This document shows positions 52,801 to 60,313 of a stretch of 64,000 nt of DNA, in pieces. Below the pieces are notes generated by a model. That model saw nothing but the letters and a program-made list of their open reading frames with translations. It did not search any database and was not told the origin of the DNA. The stretch's first letter is position 1, and every line of letters begins with the position of its first letter. The stretch spans positions 62,001 to 126,000 of the forward strand of contig CAZMOB010000004.1 of NCBI GenBank assembly GCA_964567995.1, given 5' to 3'. The stretch is from JAGOTP01 sp964567995 (GTDB taxonomy: Bacteria > Patescibacteriota > Patescibacteriia > 2-12-FULL-60-25). A program made the translations under genes and the position numbers.

Positions 52801-53907
52801 ATGAAATCTAGTTCACACATTCTATCGAGTATCAGTATCGGTTTGGGGCTTTTGGCCCTTGTTGTGTCCTGCCTAGCCCTAGCAAGAGCCAAGCGTCCAA
52901 CCAACTCACCTGAAAACTCGTTACCAAGCGTCGACGTCTCACAGCAGTCCAATAGAGATCCGTCTCCAGTCGTCATATCGACGGATGATCTCCCAGATCT
53001 TCACACGCTCGGTTTTGTAGCTGAAGATTGTCCAAATCAAGAACCGGAAGTATATGTTCGTACTCAACAATTCATTTTATTCCACGAAGTGTGTGCCAAT
53101 GCCGATGGCACCATCTGGAAATACGACATCACAGCCAATACGCTCCGAAAACAAGAGGTTCACTTGTTCCTGTTTGGAGGAGCTAACTTCCCTGGATCTA
53201 ACTTTTCTTTCAATAAACGATATCAAATCGTCTTAGGGCCAAGAGAAGCGGATAATGAAGTACGAACGCTGCAGGTAAAAGATTTTTTCTCTGATATGGA
53301 AAAGGAAACTGATCCATTGCCTGCTTCCCTTACCTATCGAAACAATGATTCGGAATACTATGGAAGTCCGTATGGAATCATCACATGGACAGAAGACGGA
53401 TGGGCTTACGCCGAGGTATATGGGGCTATGCCAAAAAGTACCTTCGGCGATCAACGATTTCCTTTGCTAAAGCAATTTGTTGATCTACACATGGAAGAAA
53501 ACGGAGGAGTCAACGCCCTGCCCGTCCCTTCAGGAACCGAGTTGAATGCAACCACGACTATTCTTGTATCTACAAAGGATGCTATGACTTACTGTAACGG
53601 AGCGGACATGGATAGTGCTGGCTACCGACAGACGATCACAAAAAAGCAAGATCTACGCGTCCCTATGAACCAGACGGTTATCGAACGCGCACGTTCTGTC
53701 ATAGCAGCAACCAGCGGTTCATGCGGAGGTGCAATCGATATTTCAAAAATAACTCTTAAGGACAAGGTTATTCATATCCCTCCCTTTGACGGCTGGGCCG
53801 GGGTATCCATCGCGATGTGCAGCTGCAAACCAACACTCGAAGTCAATGTACTCCACGTGCCAGGTATCGAACGGGTCGTATGGGACACGTTTTCCGAAAC
53901 GCACTGA
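52801..53907 (+). CDS. Unknown exported or anchored protein
   Basis: 368 aa. A hydrophobic N-terminal helix (about 8-28, SSISIGLGLLALVVSCLALA) is followed by a Ser/Pro linker and a ~300 aa external domain with scattered cysteines (VAEDCPNQ, EVCANAD, TYCNGAD, GSCGGAI, AMCSCKP). No family recognised. TAGAGT (52789-52794) lies exactly 6 nt before the ATG, so the mRNA is probably leaderless. It is divergent from ligA and ends at a strong terminator. Confidence 0.75.
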   Translation: MKSSSHILSSISIGLGLLALVVSCLALARAKRPTNSPENSLPSVDVSQQSNRDPSPVVISTDDLPDLHTLGFVAEDCPNQEPEVYVRTQQFILFHEVCANADGTIWKYDITANTLRKQEVHLFLFGGANFPGSNFSFNKRYQIVLGPREADNEVRTLQVKDFFSDMEKETDPLPASLTYRNNDSEYYGSPYGIITWTEDGWAYAEVYGAMPKSTFGDQRFPLLKQFVDLHMEENGGVNALPVPSGTELNATTTILVSTKDAMTYCNGADMDSAGYRQTITKKQDLRVPMNQTVIERARSVIAATSGSCGGAIDISKITLKDKVIHIPPFDGWAGVSIAMCSCKPTLEVNVLHVPGIERVVWDTFSETH

Positions 53908-53916
53908 AATAAAACC

Positions 53917-53941
53917 AAAAAGACCCGAGGAGGGTCTTTTT
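53917..53941 (+). terminator. Bidirectional intrinsic terminator
   Basis: Perfect 10 bp stem AAAAAGACCC (53917-53926) / GGGTCTTTTT (53932-53941) around GAGGA. It sits between the convergent exported-protein gene and the pilus operon and can serve both. Confidence 0.92.
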
Positions 53942-53971
53942 GAATGGAACCAAGGAGTGGAATTGAACCAT

Positions 53972-54442
53972 TTATTTCAACAGCTCGTCCCGGTCAATCC
54001 CATTCGAATGGAGATAATAGATGTTCGCTTTACCAAATTCCGTATCACTTTCTGTTTGGAAACGGATGGAATAACCGTTCGGACCGCCTTTATAGGCATA
54101 GAATTCACCAACTTTTGGTCCGGTTGGGACAAGTGGCAAGAACACCGTACCCGCCGCTTCGGCTTTTGACTGGAACCCATTGCTCGTAAGAACTTCCGTC
54201 TTTGTAGCGGCTTGGCCCAAGAGAACGCCATCCGTTGCGGGATAGGTCGCCTTTTCAAGCCAGTAGAGCTGGAGCGCTGAGCGGACGGTACTCATATTCG
54301 CCAAACGCTGCGCATCACGCGTCCGAGCTCGGGCACTATTCAAGGAAACGGCAGCGAAGGCAGCCAAAAGGCCAATCATAGCGAGTACAATCAGACCTTC
54401 CAGCAGGGTAAAACCAGGGCGACTTGTTCGAAAAAAGGACAT
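53972..54442 (-). CDS. Type IV prepilin (pseudopilin-like)
   Basis: 156 aa. A short basic leader and the prepilin peptidase site G-FTLLEGLIVLAM are followed by the usual hydrophobic helix, then NSARARTRDAQRLANMSTVRSALQLY, a common start of the globular head. Glu at +5 of the mature protein is present (FTLLE). It is a structural subunit of a pilus or competence pseudopilus and is the last gene of the pilM operon. Confidence 0.93.
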   Translation of the reverse strand: MSFFRTSRPGFTLLEGLIVLAMIGLLAAFAAVSLNSARARTRDAQRLANMSTVRSALQLYWLEKATYPATDGVLLGQAATKTEVLTSNGFQSKAEAAGTVFLPLVPTGPKVGEFYAYKGGPNGYSIRFQTESDTEFGKANIYYLHSNGIDRDELLK

Positions 54443-54451
54443 AGAAAAAAG

Positions 54452-54844
54452 TTAGGCGGAGCGAGCTGGTACCTGACGCCAGACCTGAAGCAATCGCTCC
54501 GCGATCGAGTGAATGGTATGGTGTGGTTTAATAAAATAATCTTCGACGCCGTGCGCTCGACAGCGCTCAACATCTTCACGCGTTCCGAGACGAGTCAAGA
54601 TATAGACAGGAACACGTGCCGTTGCCGCCTCTGCCCGAATCGCTTCTAACAACTGATAACCGTCCAGACGCGGCAAGACGAGTTCCATCACAACGAGATC
54701 AAATGGCTCACGAGATAAGAGTTCCCACCCTTCTTGACCATGTGCTGCGTGAACCACTTCAAAACCCGCTCGTCGCAGTTGACGAGTAGCGCAAGCGGCG
54801 AAAAACGGATCAGGTTCCGTGAGAAGTAAACGGGGGGAGTTCAT
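54452..54844 (-). CDS. Stand-alone receiver domain with Glu in place of the phospho-Asp
   Basis: 130 aa CheY-like protein. Acidic pocket (TEPD; Glu10, Asp12), switch Thr84 (YILTRLG) and Lys106 (DYFIKPH) are kept. The phosphoacceptor position reads DLVVMELVLPRLDG, so Glu54 replaces Asp. Asp-to-Glu often mimics the phosphorylated form, so the protein may be permanently active or regulated without a kinase. No output domain. It overlaps the MshEN gene by 4 nt and precedes the prepilin gene, which suggests a role in pilus control. Confidence 0.85.
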   Translation of the reverse strand: MNSPRLLLTEPDPFFAACATRQLRRAGFEVVHAAHGQEGWELLSREPFDLVVMELVLPRLDGYQLLEAIRAEAATARVPVYILTRLGTREDVERCRAHGVEDYFIKPHHTIHSIAERLLQVWRQVPARSA

Positions 54845-55923
54845 ACGCTATAGATGGACCAAGCCATTCCGTGCGGCGTCGACTGACCGATACAGGCTGC
54901 ATATTCAACATGTGCCTGATCCGCGGCCCGTTCCCAGTCTTTCAATTCAGATACGGAGCGCAAGCAGACCGTTCCAGGATACCCGGCGAGCGTCAGATGG
55001 AACAGCTCTTCTCGTTCGCCTGTTTCCGATGAAGCAATCCAACGTTTCCCGGCTCGCCAATCCTCAGTCGCCTGGCTCACATGAGTCTCTGGCCAGTGTT
55101 TAAGTACATCGCCCTGTTCATCCAGCACAAAGACCAGTTTCCCTTGTTCAAAGAAGGTTTGGAAGGCGTCTGTCCAATCACGAACCGGATGCTCTGCTTC
55201 ATCAGAGACAGCGGCTTCGGCCTGGCGAGATCGTGTCAGTTCGATGTTGGCATGCCGATGGTGCTGTTTATGATGTCGCACGTGAACTCCAGATTCACTC
55301 GAACGACGCGCCAAACGCATGTGCAGAGCCGGCATCCAAGCAGCTGGAACCGTTATTGCCTTCTGACGCGGATGAACAACCGCTCCGGCCGAAACGAGCG
55401 TAAGCGCCTGTTCACGCTCCACACGTTCAACCAAGGAACGGGCATAACGCGCCAAGGCATATGACGAGGAACGGGACTCATCCAGCGTTCGCAACCATCG
55501 ATCGGCAACCGACGGGACAACATAGACAAAATCCAACCTCCATCCCTGTTCAACAGCTAACGCTTCGAGCGCCGAGCGAATATCTTGATCCCATGGATCG
55601 GTCAATCCGATACGCCAGTGCTTTGGTGCAACCTTCTGAGGAATAACTCGCCAAGCCAATACGGTCTCACATTCAAGTCCTGGCGGAAGAACTTGTTCCT
55701 CTATTTTAGGAACAAGAAGTGGCAAACCGCTCGCTTCCGTGAGCCAGTCGGCAAAACGGTCGGCCGGGATCAATCCCGTCCCCACCAACGCTTGCTCGAA
55801 GGATAATTCGTGACGCAATAGATCTTCGATGACTGGCACCGCCTGAGCGGACACTTCATGGCGACGCACCGCCTCCGCGAGGAGGTGTTCACGAACCAAG
55901 ACGGGTACAGCGTGATTCGCCAT
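54841..55923 (-). CDS. Orphan MshEN / T2SSE N-terminal domain protein (PilB-N-like, no ATPase)
   Basis: 360 aa. Residues about 10-150 resemble the N-terminal domain of PilB/GspE (helical bundle, then GLIPADRFADWLTEASGLPLL and RVIPQKVAPKHWRIGLTDP). In PilB this domain binds the pilus platform or c-di-GMP. No Walker motifs follow. A His-rich linker (about 215-235, HVRHHKQHHRHANIE) leads to a ~100 aa C-terminal domain of unknown type. It may be an adaptor competing with or recruiting the real motor. It is between pilM (8 nt gap) and the receiver gene. Confidence 0.7.
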   Translation of the reverse strand: MANHAVPVLVREHLLAEAVRRHEVSAQAVPVIEDLLRHELSFEQALVGTGLIPADRFADWLTEASGLPLLVPKIEEQVLPPGLECETVLAWRVIPQKVAPKHWRIGLTDPWDQDIRSALEALAVEQGWRLDFVYVVPSVADRWLRTLDESRSSSYALARYARSLVERVEREQALTLVSAGAVVHPRQKAITVPAAWMPALHMRLARRSSESGVHVRHHKQHHRHANIELTRSRQAEAAVSDEAEHPVRDWTDAFQTFFEQGKLVFVLDEQGDVLKHWPETHVSQATEDWRAGKRWIASSETGEREELFHLTLAGYPGTVCLRSVSELKDWERAADQAHVEYAACIGQSTPHGMAWSIYSV

Positions 55924-55931
55924 GGGAAAAA

Positions 55932-57002
55932 CTAGGCATCCACCTCGCGCATCGCGCAGCCGATTGCAACAGCATAGCGCGGCCCAAGCTCATCCAAAAC
56001 AGGTCGCAGATCCGCTGGATAGACCACGCGCGCCCATGGATCACCCAAGTAGGTATTGATGTTCAATTCTTGCGTCAGATATTCGGATAAGCGCGGCAAG
56101 AGCGATGAACCACCCGTCAGAATGATTTTTTCAATACGTTTGTTGGCGCTCTCCCCGTCCTGCGATTGGTAAAGGTTGATCGAGTAACGAATCTCTTCGA
56201 GAATCGGTTTGATCAACACCCCAAGAATCGGCCGAAGATCGCCCGTTGGGGTGAAGCCCTGCATGGATTTGATGTCACGCTTCATGGTCTCTGCCTGATC
56301 GATCGGAATGCCGAGCGTTCGCGCGATCGTCTGGCTAATGGCGTTTCCACCGGTTCCGATCGAACGAATGACGAAGGGCACACCTTTTTCAACGACCATG
56401 ACGTTGGTCCGAAGCGAACCGATATCGAGCAATAAAATCGTCGATTTATCCTTCCCAATAAGGGAACGAATCTCCGCAAACCCTTCCGTTTCTAAAGCGA
56501 CCGCTTCGAGGCCAGCTAACTTGAACAGTTCTGTATACTTGCTCACCAACGATTTCGGCGCCGCCGAGACCAGAACGCGCGTCGACGCTTTGGCGACTTC
56601 GGTTTTTTCGATCTTGTCGATGACTTTCAAGTCCACGGCGGCTTCTTCAATTGGCCATGGCAACAATTTTTTCACCTGAGCAAACGCCAGATCTTTCACC
56701 TCCTTCTCTTCAATACTCGGCACGCTCAAGACCGTTGAGAATACAGACGATAACGGCAACGCCGCCGCTACCTTTTTGGTCGTTGCTCGCGCCTTCGCCA
56801 GCATTTGCTTCAAGATCTCAGCCGTTCCGGGTGCATCATTCAGCATGGATTTGTCCAAACTGTCCGATGGCATGTTGACGTAAGCATACGTTACCAGTCG
56901 AGCACGCCCTTTTTCGTTGCGTAACTCAACCAATTTCATCCCACCATAGCCAAGATCAAGGCCAAGATAACTACTCTTCTCTGGAGAGGAAAAAAGACCC
57001 AT
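55932..57002 (-). CDS. pilM: PilM, actin-like type IV pilus assembly ATPase
   Basis: 356 aa from the ATG at 57002 (MGLFSSPEKSSYLGLDLG). The longer open frame adds residues that overlap the promoter zone. Actin/FtsA-like motifs: LGLDLGYGGMKLVEL (phosphate 1), ILLLDIGSLRTNVMV (phosphate 2) and IILTGGSSLLPRL (adenosine). PilM forms the cytoplasmic ring linking the PilN/PilO complex to the motor. It is the first gene of the leftward pilus operon; pilN, pilO, pilB and pilT are not in the window. Confidence 0.93.
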   Translation of the reverse strand: MGLFSSPEKSSYLGLDLGYGGMKLVELRNEKGRARLVTYAYVNMPSDSLDKSMLNDAPGTAEILKQMLAKARATTKKVAAALPLSSVFSTVLSVPSIEEKEVKDLAFAQVKKLLPWPIEEAAVDLKVIDKIEKTEVAKASTRVLVSAAPKSLVSKYTELFKLAGLEAVALETEGFAEIRSLIGKDKSTILLLDIGSLRTNVMVVEKGVPFVIRSIGTGGNAISQTIARTLGIPIDQAETMKRDIKSMQGFTPTGDLRPILGVLIKPILEEIRYSINLYQSQDGESANKRIEKIILTGGSSLLPRLSEYLTQELNINTYLGDPWARVVYPADLRPVLDELGPRYAVAIGCAMREVDA

Positions 57003-57056
57003 AGATAACGGGTAGAATAGCACAAGTTCCATGATGAATAAAAACCAACCGATTGA

Positions 57057-57085
57057 TTGACATTTTTGCTCTTTTTTGCTATAAA
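57057..57085 (+). promoter_or_regulatory. Consensus sigma70 promoter of GC-rich gene 3
   Basis: TTGACA (57057-57062), exactly 17 nt, TATAAA (57080-57085). It is the best promoter match in the window and lies at the edge where base composition jumps from average to very GC-rich. Confidence 0.75.
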
Positions 57086-57089
57086 CAAG

Positions 57090-57137
57090 CGCTCACAACC
57101 CTCTGGTGGATTGTCCACACGAAGCGCGTCGTGAGCG
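57090..57137 (+). other. Hairpin in the 5' leader of GC-rich gene 3
   Basis: Arms CGCTCAC (57090-57096) and GTGAGCG (57131-57137) are perfect and enclose a smaller stem GTGGA-TTG-TCCAC. The fold starts at about the predicted transcription start and ends 11 nt before the ATG, close to a weak GGGG ribosome-binding site. Confidence 0.55.
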
Positions 57138-57148
57138 TGGGGTAAACA

Positions 57149-57979
57149 ATGTTCCAGAAGATCCGTTTCGTCCTCGCCGCCGCTCTCTTCACCCTCGCTT
57201 GCGTCTCCGCAGACGACAAGCCCACCACCACCGTCCAGGAGGGGTTCATCACCCCCATCGTGCCCCTGCCGGGAACGGACGCCATTCCGCCGACGGACGG
57301 CTGCAACCGGGGCGAGAACCGCGTAGGCCTCGTGGGAGTCAGCTTTCAGACCCCGTCGCTCCGATATCGGGCGTCCCCTGATACTCGACCGACACCCGCT
57401 CTGAGCAGTACCGCCAACGCGCCGTGGACCCCCGAGCTCGTTCGAGCGCCCATTAGTTACTACTGGGAGTACCGGGATCTCGAGATCACCACCTGGGGAA
57501 CCAGCGTGGCCCAGCTCTGGCCGCTGCTCGAGGTCTACGAGAACACATCCCTGCACAACTTCCGCTACCCGACTGGCGGCTGGGGGTGGCTGACCGAAGA
57601 GCACCCGCTCTGGATGCGCTGGAAGCCGGGGCGGGACTCGTTCACCACGGACCGCTTCAGCAGCGCGCTCAGAACCTTGTACGGAGCTCACCAGTTCAGC
57701 TGGGGGACGGCGAGCGCGCAACGAGGAGGGTACCGACCGCCGTTCACCGGCATCTGGTCCGAACGCTGGCTCCTCCTTTGCGGGCAGGTTGAGCAGCCCG
57801 AGTGGGTGCTGCCCTATCTCAACATGCACTTGACGAAGTATCTGAAGGGGCGCTGGGTCGAAGGACTCACCCCCTCCGTCACCATCCGCCGACACCCGGC
57901 GGACGCGCGCTGCCCGCGCGTAACGTACAGCTGCCAAGAGCAGCTCGTGCCGCTGGTCATGGACCCCTGGGCGAACTGA
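57149..57979 (+). CDS. GC-rich orphan gene 3: exported Trp/Pro-rich protein
   Basis: 276 aa. The signal peptide (QKIRFVLAAALFTLACVSA) ends near residue 21. The Cys in LAC could be a lipobox, but Thr at -3 is atypical. The mature protein is rich in Trp, Pro and Arg, with WGWLTEEHPLWMRWKPG, APISYYWEYRDLEITTWG and CPRVTYSCQEQLVPL. No family recognised. Base composition is extreme for this window (43 G/C in the 60 nt at 57241-57300, against 32 in 56341-56400). It has its own promoter, leader hairpin and 3' structure and is bounded by pilM and rnhA. Confidence 0.65.
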   Translation: MFQKIRFVLAAALFTLACVSADDKPTTTVQEGFITPIVPLPGTDAIPPTDGCNRGENRVGLVGVSFQTPSLRYRASPDTRPTPALSSTANAPWTPELVRAPISYYWEYRDLEITTWGTSVAQLWPLLEVYENTSLHNFRYPTGGWGWLTEEHPLWMRWKPGRDSFTTDRFSSALRTLYGAHQFSWGTASAQRGGYRPPFTGIWSERWLLLCGQVEQPEWVLPYLNMHLTKYLKGRWVEGLTPSVTIRRHPADARCPRVTYSCQEQLVPLVMDPWAN

Positions 57980-57995
57980 AGATCATCCTCTAGCT

Positions 57996-58061
57996 CCACG
58001 AACCAGCGACATGTGTCGCCCTACTCGGTTCGTGGGGCGACGCATATCTACACAGATTTTT
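57996..58061 (+). terminator. Terminator/pseudoknot-like structure after GC-rich gene 3
   Basis: Perfect 9 bp stem CCACGAACC (57996-58004) / GGTTCGTGG (58027-58035), then TTTTT at 58057-58061. The loop contains GTCGCCC (58015-58021), complementary to GGGCGAC (58035-58041) just 3' of the stem, so a pseudoknot or alternative fold is possible. The T run reaches the stop codon of the convergent rnhA. Confidence 0.6.
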
Positions 58062-58464
58062 ATACTCCGCGATCCATCGCTTCATTCGCTAACGCATCTG
58101 CCGCTTTGTTGTATTCACGACGTACATGACGATACGAGACGCGTGGAAGCTGACGTTCAAACGCTTTCAATTCAGCAAAACGAACCTGTAAATCAGGATT
58201 TTTGACTCGATACTCACCGCGCGCTTGTTTGATCAATAATTCGCTATCGGCTACGACTTCAACGTGTTTTGCGCCTAAGACAACAGCTCGCTCCAAGCCG
58301 AGGATCACGGCTTTATACTCAGCCTGGTTGTTTGTTGCTTTCCCGAGAAACTTGGCATGCGTCTCCACCACTTCATTCGTATCGGCGTTTTCAATCACAA
58401 CACCAATTCCAGCCGGGCCAGGATTCCCACGTGAGCCACCATCGGTACGGATAATCAAATTCAT
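58060..58464 (-). CDS. Ribonuclease HI family protein
   Basis: 134 aa, compact RNase H fold cleaving RNA in RNA-DNA hybrids. Catalytic carboxylates are visible: Asp8 in RTDGGSRGNPGPAG, Glu49 in NNQAEYKA, Asp73 in VADSELL and Asp123 in NKAADALAN. It belongs to the short ribonuclease HI-like group without the basic handle. It is downstream of recJ by 15 nt, so the two nucleases are likely co-transcribed. Confidence 0.93.
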   Translation of the reverse strand: MNLIIRTDGGSRGNPGPAGIGVVIENADTNEVVETHAKFLGKATNNQAEYKAVILGLERAVVLGAKHVEVVADSELLIKQARGEYRVKNPDLQVRFAELKAFERQLPRVSYRHVRREYNKAADALANEAMDRGV

Positions 58465-58479
58465 AGAGGTAATCAGGAT

Positions 58480-60249
58480 TTACGTTTTGGCTGCGAAGTC
58501 TTTCATTACCAGCTGCACTTCTTTTCTGCCATTCCATTCATTCATGCTGACATGATACACGAGATCAACCCGCGAACCGACATGCAGCTCATCGATCCGA
58601 TTCCCGAGCTTGAACCCAATCACTTTCCGCATCATACCCCGATCCGCCACCACCATTCGAAGATGTGCCTGCGTAGACCCGATTGTATCGACTTTTGTAA
58701 CGAGCAAATTCTCCGAGCGAAATAGCGGCTTGGGATTCCCCTCTCCAAATGGTTCAAGGCGTTTAACCTCATCAATAAAGGCTTCATCGACTTGTGCCAA
58801 AGACAAATCAGCATCGATCAGGAGCGTTGGCGTCGGTCGACCGGATTGAAAGGCGTCTGCGGCATGGACATGTAAATCTTCAGCGATCTTTGGTAGATGC
58901 TCCGGATCGACCAACGCGAACCCACAAGCCTGCACGTGGCCACCGATGCGCGTTAATCGTCCTTCCCCAGCGAGACGCATGGCAGCTGTAATGTCATACG
59001 AACTAACCGACCGTCCCGAACCGATCCACGTCCCTTCATGCGATCCGACCACCACGGTAGGCCGAGCAAATCGTTCCAAGAATCGCCCCGCCACTAATCC
59101 AACCAATGCCGGTGACCAAGCCTCATCCCACAAAAATAAAGCCGATTTCTCCGGCTGATCCAACTCTTTCATCGTATACCGTTCCATGAGCTGCTTTTCC
59201 GCCTGCGCCATCATGACTTTCGTCGCATCCTGGCGTTCGCGATTGCAACGTTCAAGCTCTTTAGCCAGCGTTTGAGCTTCTTCCTGCGACTCAGCCAACA
59301 ATAAGCGGAGCGCTAAACTCGCATGGTCCATCCGACCCGCCGCATTGATCCGCGGACCGATCGCAAACCCAATCGATTCGGTATCAATCGAACCGGGTGT
59401 CAGACTTGCCGCATCAATGAGAGCCAACAAGCCTGGACGACGCGTCTTATTGAGAACCTGCAACCCATACGTTTCTAGAACACGGTTTTCCCCGATCAAC
59501 GGCACAACGTCCGTAATCGTTGCAATCGCAACCAAATCTAACAACCACTTTTCCCAACCAACGGGAATATCCAAGCCCTTACGACGCGCTTCATTCAATA
59601 GGGCTGTGGCAAATTTGAAAGCGACTCCTACTGCTGCCAATTTCTTGAACGGATAAGTCTCTTCTGGCAATCCCGGATGAATCAACCAGCCATCTGGCAG
59701 GATTTCTCCAAACTGATGATGATCAACCACGATCACATCCATCCCCGCTTTGCGAGCCAGCGCCACTTCTTCAACACAGGCAATTCCACAGTCGACGGTG
59801 ATAAGCACCTTTGTTCCACGTTCTTCTAATTTGCCAATGGTCGCTTTATGAACGCCGTACCCCTCTTTATCACGATGAGGAATATAATAATCAACAACAC
59901 TGTCCTTCCGCTCGCGACCTGTCAGCCGTTTCTCAATTTCATGCAAAGTCGAAATCAAGACTGTCGAGCCCGTAATTCCATCCGCATCATAATCCCCATG
60001 AACGGTAATTCGATCCCCTGCCTCCAACGCTGAAAAGACCCGAGCCATTGCCTGAGGTAAATGCCGAAACTGGGCCGGATCGTGCACGTGCGCACTCCAG
60101 GAAGGTGATAGGAACATCTCTGCCTCTTCAAAGGAGCGCACCCCACGCTGCCACAAGAGCGCCGCGACCAGAGGCGAAACACGGGGCTGCCAGGGCTCGA
60201 TTTCGCTCACCGCCGGGGAAGGACGAAGGGACCAGGTATACGCAGACAT
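58480..60249 (-). CDS. recJ: RecJ, single-stranded-DNA-specific 5'-3' exonuclease
   Basis: 589 aa. It degrades ssDNA 5' to 3' in recombination and mismatch repair. The DHH domain has VHGDYDADGITG and VIVVDHHQFGE, plus VDCGIACVEE. The DHHA1 domain has GPRINAAGRMDHA and the GSGRSVSSYDI and RIGGHVQACGFAL motifs. A C-terminal OB-like domain follows (SRVDLVYHVSMNEWNG). Length is normal for RecJ. It is followed by the RNase H gene. Confidence 0.96.
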   Translation of the reverse strand: MSAYTWSLRPSPAVSEIEPWQPRVSPLVAALLWQRGVRSFEEAEMFLSPSWSAHVHDPAQFRHLPQAMARVFSALEAGDRITVHGDYDADGITGSTVLISTLHEIEKRLTGRERKDSVVDYYIPHRDKEGYGVHKATIGKLEERGTKVLITVDCGIACVEEVALARKAGMDVIVVDHHQFGEILPDGWLIHPGLPEETYPFKKLAAVGVAFKFATALLNEARRKGLDIPVGWEKWLLDLVAIATITDVVPLIGENRVLETYGLQVLNKTRRPGLLALIDAASLTPGSIDTESIGFAIGPRINAAGRMDHASLALRLLLAESQEEAQTLAKELERCNRERQDATKVMMAQAEKQLMERYTMKELDQPEKSALFLWDEAWSPALVGLVAGRFLERFARPTVVVGSHEGTWIGSGRSVSSYDITAAMRLAGEGRLTRIGGHVQACGFALVDPEHLPKIAEDLHVHAADAFQSGRPTPTLLIDADLSLAQVDEAFIDEVKRLEPFGEGNPKPLFRSENLLVTKVDTIGSTQAHLRMVVADRGMMRKVIGFKLGNRIDELHVGSRVDLVYHVSMNEWNGRKEVQLVMKDFAAKT

Positions 60250-60313
60250 GACGGACAGTGTGGCAATCGGGTAAGCAAATGGGAAGATATGATAAACTGA
60301 GGTAGATCTACGT

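Noticed and set aside
52737..52976. 80-residue N-terminal extension of LigA
   Set aside because: Not ligase-like, overlaps the divergent promoter region and the next gene. The ATG at 52736 matches the normal start of LigA.
56936..57937. Long open frame of 333 codons on the minus strand over pilM's start and GC-rich gene 3
   Set aside because: It is an Arg/Pro/Gly-rich shadow frame caused by high GC. It is antisense to a gene with promoter, signal peptide and terminator, and it crosses the sharp composition boundary.
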